49,544 nt of DNA from Rikenellaceae bacterium. Its GTDB lineage: Bacteria; Bacteroidota; Bacteroidia; Bacteroidales; Rikenellaceae. The notes below the pieces were generated by a model, which was not told the DNA's origin, did no database searches, and saw nothing but the letters and a program-made list of their open reading frames with translations. This document shows positions 43,202-49,544 of this stretch, piece after piece (positions within the stretch are counted from its first letter, which is position 1; each line of letters starts with the position of its first letter). The translations under genes were made by a program, and so were the position numbers. The stretch is from assembly GCA_017425655.1 (NCBI GenBank), contig JAFPAT010000016.1:1-49544 (forward strand), read 5' to 3'.

Positions 43202-43750
43202 CTATTTGAAGTAACGCTTATACAAGCCCTCGAAGCCCTTGCCGTGGCGAGCCTCGTCCTTACACATCTCGTGTACGGTGTCGTGGATTGCGTCCAAATT
43301 GAGTTTCTTTGCAAGAGTTGCGATGCGCTTCTTGTCCTCGCAAGCACCCTGCTCGGCCATCATACGCTTATATACATTGGTCTTGGTATCCCATACAACC
43401 TCGCCCAACAGTTCTGCGAACTTTGCTGCGTGCTCTGCCTCTTCCCAAGCATAGCGTTTGAAAGCCTCGGCAATTTCGGGATAACCCTCGCGGTCAGCCT
43501 GGCGGCTCATTGCAAGATACATACCAACCTCGGTACACTCACCCATAAAGTGGTCCTTCAAACCCTGCAATACCTCCTCATCAACACCTTTGGCTACGCC
43601 AATAACGTGCTCATCAACAAACTGCAAATCGCCATCCTGCTCAACGAGCTCAACAAACTTATCTGCGCCAACTTTGCAAAGGGGGCACTTCTCGGGAGCA
43701 TTATCGCCCTCGTGAATATAACCGCATACGGTACATTTCCATTTTTTCAT
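43202..43750 (-). CDS. Reverse rubrerythrin (N-terminal rubredoxin domain)
   Basis: A 182-residue peroxide- and oxygen-scavenging diiron protein. The rubredoxin iron site comes first (C6, C9, C22, C25 in KCTVCGY and EKCPLCK). The ferritin-like four-helix domain follows (about 45-182), with diiron ligands in [25 protein letters not shown] and [11 protein letters not shown]. In classical rubrerythrins the rubredoxin domain is C-terminal, so this is the reversed order known from clostridia. It is typical of anaerobes facing transient oxygen. The start at 43750 was chosen because the rubredoxin domain begins there. Confidence 0.93.
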   Translation of the reverse strand: MKKWKCTVCGYIHEGDNAPEKCPLCKVGADKFVELVEQDGDLQFVDEHVIGVAKGVDEEVLQGLKDHFMGECTEVGMYLAMSRQADREGYPEIAEAFKRYAWEEAEHAAKFAELLGEVVWDTKTNVYKRMMAEQGACEDKKRIATLAKKLNLDAIHDTVHEMCKDEARHGKGFEGLYKRYFK

Positions 43751-43796
43751 AGTCGTAATAGTTTTATGTGGATTATTTGTTTGCTTTATTCGAGTA

Positions 43797-43827
43797 CAAA
43801 AATAGACTTTTTTTGCAATTTCACAAT
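43797..43827 (-). promoter_or_regulatory. Promoter of reverse rubrerythrin
   Basis: Minus-strand TATTTTTG (43797-43804) with an ATTG -33-like element (43824-43827) at 19 bp, about 47 bases before the ATG. Confidence 0.5.
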
Positions 43828-43898
43828 GGTTCTTAATAATAAATTGCAATCATATTATTTTATATCGCCATAAGCTTAACTTATATCACCGCACGGAG

Positions 43899-43929
43899 TT
43901 TGATTTTACGCGTTAAAATTGTACATTTG
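43899..43929 (+). promoter_or_regulatory. Consensus promoter of the DUF5106 lipoprotein gene
   Basis: TTTG (43899-43902), a 19-bp spacer, TACATTTG (43922-43929). This is an exact match to the Bacteroidota housekeeping promoter, 22 bases before the ATG. Confidence 0.75.
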
Positions 43930-43951
43930 CACTATTATAATAATAAGGTAT

Positions 43952-44902
43952 ATGAAAACACTTAAAATAGTAGCTCTAGCCGCACTTGTATTGCTTACTG
44001 CCTGCGGACAAAAGAGCAAGAAAGATTCATCGACCGAGCAGAAGAAACAATCCGTGGAAGAGTTATCGTTCCCCTCGATTTCGGTTCCCGAGATGTTGCC
44101 GGTCGAGGATCGAGCTAAATACTTGGCAGAGCATTTCTGGGATCGATTCGATTTCAGCGATACGACATATTGCAATAAACCCGATATCACCGAGCAGGCC
44201 TACGCGAACTATATCGATATTTTGAGATATGTCGATCCGTCGGTTGCCCGCGCAGCAATTGCAGATATGACTCATCGTGCCGAAGCCGATTCGATTGTAT
44301 TCGACTACTTCAATTCATTGAATGATAAATATCTGTATGATCCTAATTCGCCATTCCGTAATGACGAGCTGCTGATTCCGACACTTGAAGTGATGCTTGC
44401 CTCTCCCCTACTGAACGAGGCGGAGAAGATTCGTCCGCAGGAGTTACTCAATATGGCGATGAAGAATCGCATAGGAGAGAGGGCAAATGACTTCATATAT
44501 ACTCTACACGATGGCCGCACGGGACGAATGTATGCTATCGAGGCGGAGTACTTGCTGATCTTTATCAACAACCCCGACTGCCCGGCCTGCAAGGAGATTC
44601 GTGAACAAATTTGCGCATCACCAATGTTGAGCGAGATGATTGAGCGTGGCGTTATGAAGGTATTGGCGATATATCCCGATGAAGATATTACAGCTTGGCT
44701 GAACTATCGCCACAACATACCGACATCATGGATAAATAGCTACGACAAGAAGTTACGTATGCGCGACGAGGAGTTGTACGATCTGAAAGCGATTCCGTCG
44801 CTCTATCTACTTGATAGCGAGAAGCGAGTAATGTTGAAAGATTGCAATATCGTTCCACAGATCGAAGAGGCGATATTCTATGCTGAACAAGGAAAAGAGT
44901 AA
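43952..44902 (+). CDS. DUF5106 thioredoxin-like lipoprotein
   Basis: A 316-residue envelope lipoprotein. The signal peptide ends in a lipobox with Cys18 (LLTAC). A helical DUF5106-type region (about 40-185) is followed by a thioredoxin-like domain (about 186-316) containing PDCPACKEIRE (CPAC, about residues 210-213) and a later cis-Pro-type segment AIPSLYLLD. A disulphide oxidoreductase role in the periplasm or outer membrane is inferred. Start choice: the ATG at 43952 is right after the promoter and gives the lipobox; the longer frame from 43919 would begin upstream of the transcription start. Confidence 0.88.
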   Translation: MKTLKIVALAALVLLTACGQKSKKDSSTEQKKQSVEELSFPSISVPEMLPVEDRAKYLAEHFWDRFDFSDTTYCNKPDITEQAYANYIDILRYVDPSVARAAIADMTHRAEADSIVFDYFNSLNDKYLYDPNSPFRNDELLIPTLEVMLASPLLNEAEKIRPQELLNMAMKNRIGERANDFIYTLHDGRTGRMYAIEAEYLLIFINNPDCPACKEIREQICASPMLSEMIERGVMKVLAIYPDEDITAWLNYRHNIPTSWINSYDKKLRMRDEELYDLKAIPSLYLLDSEKRVMLKDCNIVPQIEEAIFYAEQGKE

Positions 44903-44942
44903 TCAATAACAGAAACAATATAACACTGACCAACAAACGATT

Positions 44943-45818
44943 ATGACAATTATCGATGGCAAAGAGGTTGCTGCGGCTATGCGCCGAGAGATAGCAGCCG
45001 AAGTAGAAACAATGGTGGCCGAGGGCAAGCCCGCGCCCCATTTGGTTGCAATTTTGGTAGGTAACGATGGCGCAAGCCAAACCTACGTAGCCCACAAGGA
45101 GAAGTGCTGCCACGAGTGCGGTTTCACTTCAACCGTACTGCGTATGCCCGAGGAGACTACCGAGGAGGAGCTGCTCGCTCGAATCGACGAGTTGAATGGC
45201 GATCCGAAGGTTGATGGCTTCATCGTGCAATTGCCCCTGCCCCGCCACATCTCGGAGCAGAAGGTGATTGAGGCGATCGATCCCCGCAAGGATGTTGATG
45301 GCTTCCACCCCGTCAATACCGGCCGTATGATTTCGGGACTGCCCTCCTATCTGCCCGCAACGCCCGACGGTATTCTTTCGCTCTTGAAATATTACAACGT
45401 ACCGACCGCAGGTCGCAGCTGCGCTGTGATTGGTCGTAGCAACATCGTTGGCCGTCCCATCGCAAACCTGCTCTCACAGAAGGGCTGGGATTGCACCGTA
45501 ACGCTCTGCCATAGCCGCACCCCGAATCTAAAAGAGGTTGTAGCCGAGGCCGATATCGTGATCGCAGCACTTGGCAAGGCCGAGTTCGTTACGGCCGATA
45601 TGGTTAAGGAAGGTGCGACGGTTATCGACGTAGGTATTACCCGCGTTCCGAGCGACAAAACCAAGAGCGGTTGGAAGTTGTTGGGCGATGTGAAGTACGA
45701 CGAGGTTGCCCCCAAATGTGCCTACATCACTCCCGTTCCGGGTGGCGTCGGCCCGATGACCATCATCTCACTGATGCGCAACACGCTGAAAGCAGCCAAG
45801 AAGGAGATTTACGGATAG
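44943..45818 (+). CDS. folD: Methylenetetrahydrofolate dehydrogenase/cyclohydrolase
   Basis: A bifunctional 291-residue enzyme linking methylene-, methenyl- and 10-formyl-THF. It has the catalytic [14 protein letters not shown] segment with Tyr and Lys, [25 protein letters not shown], the NADP site [16 protein letters not shown] and C-terminal [16 protein letters not shown]. Its 10-formyl-THF supplies the Fmt reaction encoded earlier in the window. It is 40 bases after the lipoprotein gene, followed by a terminator. Confidence 0.97.
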   Translation: MTIIDGKEVAAAMRREIAAEVETMVAEGKPAPHLVAILVGNDGASQTYVAHKEKCCHECGFTSTVLRMPEETTEEELLARIDELNGDPKVDGFIVQLPLPRHISEQKVIEAIDPRKDVDGFHPVNTGRMISGLPSYLPATPDGILSLLKYYNVPTAGRSCAVIGRSNIVGRPIANLLSQKGWDCTVTLCHSRTPNLKEVVAEADIVIAALGKAEFVTADMVKEGATVIDVGITRVPSDKTKSGWKLLGDVKYDEVAPKCAYITPVPGGVGPMTIISLMRNTLKAAKKEIYG

Positions 45819-45840
45819 ACACACGAAGACCAAATTCTCA

Positions 45841-45884
45841 CAAAGGCCTTGATTCCAATAACGGATTCAGGGCCTTTGTATTTT
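45841..45884 (+). terminator. Intrinsic terminator after folD
   Basis: Outer stem CAAAGGCC (45841-45848) / GGCCTTTG (45871-45878), an imperfect inner stem (TGATTCC / GGATTCA), then TATTTTT. Confidence 0.8.
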
Positions 45885-45915
45885 TAGACTCACTAACTGC
45901 AAATTCCCATTACAA

Positions 45916-45949
45916 CGACAAATTTTGTCGCGATACTATATTATCTTTG
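45916..45949 (+). promoter_or_regulatory. Promoter with operator-like repeat of the WYL cassette
   Basis: The -7 element TATCTTTG (45942-45949) lies 15 bases before the ATG. A perfect 7-1-7 inverted repeat CGACAAA-T-TTTGTCG (45916-45930) occupies the -33 region. No TTTG lies at the normal 19-20-bp distance (the one in the repeat is 14 bp away), so activity may depend on a bound regulator. Confidence 0.6.
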
Positions 45950-45964
45950 TAAAAAATTAACAAT

Positions 45965-46870
45965 ATGAACACCATAGCCTTAATACGAAGAATAGTTAGG
46001 ATTACCAACAAATTGAGTTATCCCAATGCTATATTAAGTAAAGATGAATTAATAAATTATGCGACACAAGGTCTTGGCGATCACGACGAGTCGATAACTA
46101 TTCGAACATTACAGCGTGATTTTACTGCCATTCAAGATATATTTGGCATCAGAATAGGTTACAATAGAGCAAGAAAAGGCTATTGCATATTAGAACGTGG
46201 CGAAACAGCTCATGAATACGAAAAGCTGCTACAAAATTTCGAATTATTAAGTCGCATAGATGATCCTTCACTTGTAAGTTGCATTGATGCAGAGCACAGA
46301 TTACCACCTATCGGAGATTCATTCCACGAAGTTTTGTTCGCCATTCGAGAACGTAGAATGATAGAGATTGAATATGAGCATTACCGCAATTGCAATGAGC
46401 TACGAAAACATACTATATCTCCGCATCTACTCAAAGAGTCGCAACACCGTTGGTATATAGTCGGCTACAATGAAGGCGGAGAGCTCCGCGTCTATGCGTT
46501 GGAGCGAGTTCAAAGTGTAAAATACCTTGAACATAGAAAATTCAAGCCTAGACCAATGGAAGAAATAGAGCAACAATTTTCAGAAAGTTTTGGAGTATGG
46601 GCAGATGGGAATCAACAGGTTGAAGATATTGTTATTAAATATGATCGATTAGACGGATCGTTTGTTAAGAGTCTGCCTCTGCATCACACACAAAGAATAA
46701 TAGAAGAAAACGAGGATTCGATTACTATTGGGCTTAAACTACGCATAACAAATGATTTTGTAATGGCTCTGCTATCACGTAGCCGTTCTATCGAAATCAT
46801 TAAACCACATTCATTGCGACAACGAATATATGAAACACTACTTCGAGCCATAGAACGAAATAAGATATAG
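45965..46870 (+). CDS. WYL-domain transcriptional regulator
   Basis: A 301-residue protein. The N-terminal winged helix (about 1-65: ELINYATQGL, then SIRTLQRDFTAIQDIFGIRIGYN-like) has the 'RTLQRDF' recognition helix typical of this family. The WYL domain (about 125-200) contains IEIEYEHYRN, SPHLLKESQHRWYIVGYNE and LRVYALERV, and a C-terminal WCX-like region follows. WYL proteins sense nucleic acids or nucleotide ligands and often control DNA-damage or anti-phage loci. The gene is AT-richer than folD and begins a four-gene co-directional cassette. The repeat in its promoter suggests autoregulation. Confidence 0.9.
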   Translation: MNTIALIRRIVRITNKLSYPNAILSKDELINYATQGLGDHDESITIRTLQRDFTAIQDIFGIRIGYNRARKGYCILERGETAHEYEKLLQNFELLSRIDDPSLVSCIDAEHRLPPIGDSFHEVLFAIRERRMIEIEYEHYRNCNELRKHTISPHLLKESQHRWYIVGYNEGGELRVYALERVQSVKYLEHRKFKPRPMEEIEQQFSESFGVWADGNQQVEDIVIKYDRLDGSFVKSLPLHHTQRIIEENEDSITIGLKLRITNDFVMALLSRSRSIEIIKPHSLRQRIYETLLRAIERNKI

Positions 46871-46874
46871 ATGT

Positions 46875-47231
46875 ATGGATGAGCGAACCGACTTAAAAGA
46901 GATAATAACTATTATTTGGCATTTAGCAAAGCCATTTGTCTATATAGTTGTGATATATACACTGATTGTAGCTGTATATGACGAGTGGTTTCGCCCAACA
47001 TCACAGCAACACTATGAATCACATTGGCGAAACCTCGACCCATCAAAGAGCGCAAGTGATATTGCTGAACTTGACTACGAAAATCGTTTGGTTCGCTATC
47101 GCGAGTATCGCACAGAAGAAGTTATTGACACAACACGACAGAGTATTGCAATACCCCCAAGTGCCGACGAGGGTTTCAATGATTGGTACGACATAGACTA
47201 CTATGAATTATACGATTATTACCACGATTAA
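46875..47231 (+). CDS. Small single-pass membrane protein, unknown
   Basis: An unrecognised 118-residue protein. A short charged N-terminus (MDERTDLKEI) precedes one hydrophobic helix (about 10-33, IIWHLAKPFVYIVVIYTLIVAVY). A polar, acidic and Tyr-rich tail follows, ending WYDIDYYELYDYYHD. It starts 4 bases after the WYL stop, so it is probably translationally coupled. Composition matches the cassette. There are no catalytic motifs; a membrane anchor or sensor role is speculative. Confidence 0.7.
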   Translation: MDERTDLKEIITIIWHLAKPFVYIVVIYTLIVAVYDEWFRPTSQQHYESHWRNLDPSKSASDIAELDYENRLVRYREYRTEEVIDTTRQSIAIPPSADEGFNDWYDIDYYELYDYYHD

Positions 47232-47243
47232 AACGATAAAAAC

Positions 47244-47558
47244 ATGGACAACATTAAACAACAAACTCTAAATGCACTCTCTGCACTTGGGTATAACAAT
47301 ATCCGAGAGATTGAGGCGGCCTGCATCAATATGGAGGCAACAAATGGCAAAGACAAAATCTTAGTAGTGCCTATTATTGAGGAATTTACGCAAAGTGAAA
47401 GCTATTTTCGTTATATTCTTAAACAAGCTAACGATAACAGCTATAACACTATTAATTTTGTCGCTCGTACAACCAAACCGATGGAATTATTTAACTCACT
47501 ATATTTAGACGAACTGTGTAGCAACTTAACCGTAGAATGGATCATTTTGAAATACTAA
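47244..47558 (+). CDS. Hypothetical 104-residue protein of the WYL cassette
   Basis: An unrecognised soluble protein without signal peptide or membrane helix. It looks like a compact alpha/beta fold: helix NALSALGYNNIREIEAAC, strand KILVVPIIEE, helix ESYFRYILKQAN, strand NTINFVART, helix PMELFNSLYLDELC, strand VEWIILK. Placement 12 bases after the membrane protein gene and 15 before the glycosylase gene supports a real co-transcribed gene. No function can be assigned. Confidence 0.65.
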   Translation: MDNIKQQTLNALSALGYNNIREIEAACINMEATNGKDKILVVPIIEEFTQSESYFRYILKQANDNSYNTINFVARTTKPMELFNSLYLDELCSNLTVEWIILKY

Positions 47559-47573
47559 AACACATATTAAAAT

Positions 47574-48410
47574 ATGAAGGGAACCAATACATTTACTATT
47601 CAGGAAATAGAACAAATTAAAACATTAATACGCCAACGAGGGAAGGCAAATAGAGACCAACAAAAGTCTATTCGTAGCAAAATGCGCGCTATTGGTTTCT
47701 ATGGTCGGGATGATTGGGGTATTGTCGATTGTCAGGTATCAGATCTAGAAAGATTAATAAACTCTGGCCGCATTAAGGTTATTTGCGGTAAAAACATTTC
47801 TAATACCCAAGATCCGCATTTATATAAAACTAAATTTTCTCAAAAAACCAAAACTGCATCAACAACCATTAATGTAAAACAAAAAAATGAGTCCATTAAA
47901 ACGCCTCACAATGCCGGCAACCGCAAGATGGGTCTTAAACCATGGATAGGAGAAAATCCGAAAGTTTTAATTTTAGGCACATTGCCAGGCGAACAATCAT
48001 TAAAGCAACAAGCATATTATTGCAATTCGCGCAATTCTTTTTGGAAGATTATGAGAAATTTATTTCCTCACAGCACCGAAACCGACAATAAAACATTTAT
48101 TACATCCTGCGGTATAGCTTTATGGGACTGTATTCAGTCTGGCGAAAGAGAAGGTAGTTTAGACTCTGGGTTTAATGTAAGCACACTAATTCCCAATGAC
48201 ATCCACGGATTATTATTAAAACATCCGACAATACGAACCATTGTGTTTAATGGGGAAAAAGCCGCCAAGTTTTTCAAGCAATACTGTAAAAACACTACAT
48301 GCGATACTATTACCCTAGTTTCAACATCATCTGCCGCAGCTAGACCGTTCCCGGTAAAATTAGAGCAATGGGCGATAATTAAAGAGAAAGTAAATTCCCC
48401 AAAAGCATAA
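47574..48410 (+). CDS. Two-domain DNA glycosylase (family-6 HDG-like uracil/hypoxanthine-DNA glycosylase)
   Basis: A 278-residue protein. The C-terminal domain (about 118-278) belongs to the uracil-DNA glycosylase superfamily. It has VLILGTLPGEQSL (motif 1, about 131-143), YYCNSRNSFWKIM (about 148-160) and the motif-2-like STSSAAARPFPVKLEQW (about 250-266), the pattern of DNA-deoxyinosine glycosylases. An Ala/Ser pair replaces the commoner SPAN in motif 2. The N-terminal part (about 7-72, IRSKMRAIGFYGRDDWGI, then LERLINSGRIKVI) is a separate small domain joined by a polar linker. It likely excises deaminated bases; the N-terminal domain may bind DNA or a partner. It is last gene of the WYL cassette. 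Confidence 0.82.
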   Translation: MKGTNTFTIQEIEQIKTLIRQRGKANRDQQKSIRSKMRAIGFYGRDDWGIVDCQVSDLERLINSGRIKVICGKNISNTQDPHLYKTKFSQKTKTASTTINVKQKNESIKTPHNAGNRKMGLKPWIGENPKVLILGTLPGEQSLKQQAYYCNSRNSFWKIMRNLFPHSTETDNKTFITSCGIALWDCIQSGEREGSLDSGFNVSTLIPNDIHGLLLKHPTIRTIVFNGEKAAKFFKQYCKNTTCDTITLVSTSSAAARPFPVKLEQWAIIKEKVNSPKA

Positions 48411-48448
48411 AGAATGCGCAACCTCGCAGAACGTGGTTGCGCATTCTT
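48410..48448. terminator. Bidirectional terminator
   Basis: 14-bp perfect stem AAGAATGCGCAACC (48410-48423) / GGTTGCGCATTCTT (48435-48448), 11-base loop, followed by ATTTT, between the convergent glycosylase and methyltransferase genes. Confidence 0.88.
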
Positions 48449-48465
48449 ATTTTGTAATGAACAAA

Positions 48466-49245
48466 TTACTCCTCCACCTTGCGGGCGATGTAGTAGAGAT
48501 CGAAGCAGCCGTCGGCGACGGGTGAGATGCTGTAGTCGTCCATTGCGATATCGGTCGTCAGCTTGCGGTTGCGAGCCAGCAAGAAGCGACGATTCAAGCG
48601 ATTCAGAATATCATACGGGATCTTCAACATCCAACGCGGCAGGCGGTGTTGCAGATCAAGAAAATCGAGTTTCGCAATGCGGCGCACGCTGGCACGATTT
48701 TTCTCGTAATACTTCATCACCTTCTCATTGCCAAACACGCCACAACGCTCAATATCAGCGAAATAGTTACCCATCAGACGATCAAATTCATCAATCGAAT
48801 ACTCGCGCACGTGCCAAGGATTGCGCGTAAGAGACATCGCAGCGTTAGGAGTCGAAACGATAAAACACCCACCAGGGCGTAAGATACGGTGTATCTCCGA
48901 AACGAAATCGACATCATCTTTGATATGCTCGATCACCTGAAACGAGATAACAAAATCGACACTGCTTGAAGGAAGGTCAATCGGAGGAACGGTCATCTGT
49001 CGGAATTCAACATTATCCATATCGGAGGTATCGATCTTCGTTTCGAACTTATCGATGGTCATAAAACGAGTGGCAGACGGAGCAATTACATTGATGCCAT
49101 AACCGCTACCTGTACCAATCTCCAACACCGTACCGCTGACCAATTTTGCAGCGTGATAATATGCCAGCAACGAACGCTGAAAAACGTAATTATCCGAGCT
49201 ATCGGTCTGCGACACGCGCTCGGCTGTTTGCATTTTTGCTGCCAT
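48466..49245 (-). CDS. Class I SAM-dependent methyltransferase
   Basis: A 259-residue protein with a methyltransferase-11-like Rossmann fold. It has motif I VLEIGTGSGYGINVIA (about 40-55), an acidic motif II residue in FMTIDKFE, and VISFQVIEHIKDDVDFVSEIHRILRPGGCFIVSTPN (about 90-125), which includes the post-I motif and motif III. The C-terminal half (about 140-259) is family-specific and basic. The substrate is unknown; this type often methylates lipid quinones or glycans. It is two bases after the S1 protein gene in the same direction, so it is co-transcribed. Confidence 0.88.
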   Translation of the reverse strand: MAAKMQTAERVSQTDSSDNYVFQRSLLAYYHAAKLVSGTVLEIGTGSGYGINVIAPSATRFMTIDKFETKIDTSDMDNVEFRQMTVPPIDLPSSSVDFVISFQVIEHIKDDVDFVSEIHRILRPGGCFIVSTPNAAMSLTRNPWHVREYSIDEFDRLMGNYFADIERCGVFGNEKVMKYYEKNRASVRRIAKLDFLDLQHRLPRWMLKIPYDILNRLNRRFLLARNRKLTTDIAMDDYSISPVADGCFDLYYIARKVEE

Positions 49246-49247
49246 AA

Positions 49248-49544
49248 CTATTTCATTTTTATTCCGTTATCAGTTATCTCAACGCGGCCACTTTTCAGCA
49301 GCATACCCAACGAACGTTTGAACATCTTCTTACTCATTCCCGTAATTTCGTGCACTCTTTCGGGTACTGTATTATCATTTACAGGCAGTTCGCCATCGTT
49401 GTTGCGAAGCAGTGCCAACAATTCATCAGCAGAATCGCGCACCTGCTCCAAACCCTGCTGTTGCAAGCTCAAATCGATACGTGCATCGGGCGTGATGCGG
49501 CTGACATATGCCTCTGTTCGCTCGCCAATACGCACCGGGCGGAA
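49248..49544 (-). CDS. CvfB/YitL-type S1 RNA-binding protein, C-terminal part
   Basis: The frame is open to the window edge, so the start is outside; the GTG at 49535 is probably an internal Val. About 98 residues are visible: the end of an S1 domain (VRIGERTEAYVSRITPDARIDLSLQ) and the C-terminal winged-helix domain (VHEITGMSKKMFKRSLGMLLKSGRVEI). This order is characteristic of CvfB (S1-S1-S1-WH), an RNA-binding regulator linked to virulence gene expression in Staphylococcus. The function in this organism is inferred only. Confidence 0.82.
   Translation of the reverse strand, partial: FRPVRIGERTEAYVSRITPDARIDLSLQQQGLEQVRDSADELLALLRNNDGELPVNDNTVPERVHEITGMSKKMFKRSLGMLLKSGRVEITDNGIKMK

Overview
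The window is chromosomal DNA of an anaerobic or microaerophilic Bacteroidota, almost certainly a Bacteroidales. The evidence is: several promoters of the Bacteroidota housekeeping type (TTTG, about 19-20 bp, TAnnTTTG); AT-rich leaders that mostly lack Shine-Dalgarno sequences; a four-subunit 2-oxoacid:ferredoxin oxidoreductase; a Bacteroidota-type SerA lacking the usual catalytic His; a long-form LepB; DUF3109 and DUF5106 proteins; and a reverse rubrerythrin. A Rikenellaceae/Alistipes-like source is possible but was not established. No rRNA, tRNA, CRISPR array, insertion sequence or prophage was recognised.

Layout. 1-5.5 kb: a tightly overlapping rightward operon (zinc/manganese-type ABC permease, LptF/G permease, fmt, NhaC antiporter, secreted EEP-family phosphatase/nuclease). 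5.5-11.7 kb: a leftward cluster read serC, serA, DUF1015, korD, korA, korB, korC. 11.9-16.8 kb: a rightward operon yicC, gmk, nadD-TPR fusion, ddl, DUF3109, M23/LysM endopeptidase. 16.9-22.4 kb: yggS (leftward), C69 dipeptidase and lpd (rightward), a TonB-C-domain secreted protein, then a small membrane protein and truA (leftward). 22.5-33.1 kb: a long rightward run of lepB, yigZ, pyrB, pyrI, a foreign-looking PLD/zinc-ribbon gene, uvrA, M16 peptidase, O-methyltransferase and a GHL10 glycosidase. 33.2-34.9 kb: phosphohexomutase (leftward), divergent from dnaA. 35.2-41.6 kb: dnaA, prxQ/bcp, recA, rel/spoT, a membrane-anchored protein and a HIT protein.

41.6-43.2 kb is a gene-poor, AT-rich stretch around a small HTH regulator. 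It is full of palindromes built on TTTACAA/TTGTAAA, one of which encloses the regulator's own -7 element. 43.2-45.9 kb carries a reverse rubrerythrin, a thioredoxin-like lipoprotein and folD. 45.9-48.4 kb is an AT-rich cassette: a WYL regulator with a perfect inverted repeat in its promoter, a one-helix membrane protein, an unknown 104-residue protein, and a two-domain family-6-type uracil/hypoxanthine-DNA glycosylase. The window ends with a SAM methyltransferase and the C-terminal part of a CvfB/YitL-type S1 protein, both leftward.

Most of the window is housekeeping: envelope, nucleotide and serine synthesis, DNA repair and stringent response. The parts most likely to hold something undescribed are (1) the WYL-membrane-unknown-glycosylase cassette, (2) the HTH regulator with its palindrome-rich upstream region and a promoter pointing into non-coding DNA, (3) the PLD/zinc-ribbon gene inserted flush against uvrA, and (4) DUF1015 as a candidate serine-pathway enzyme beside serA and serC.
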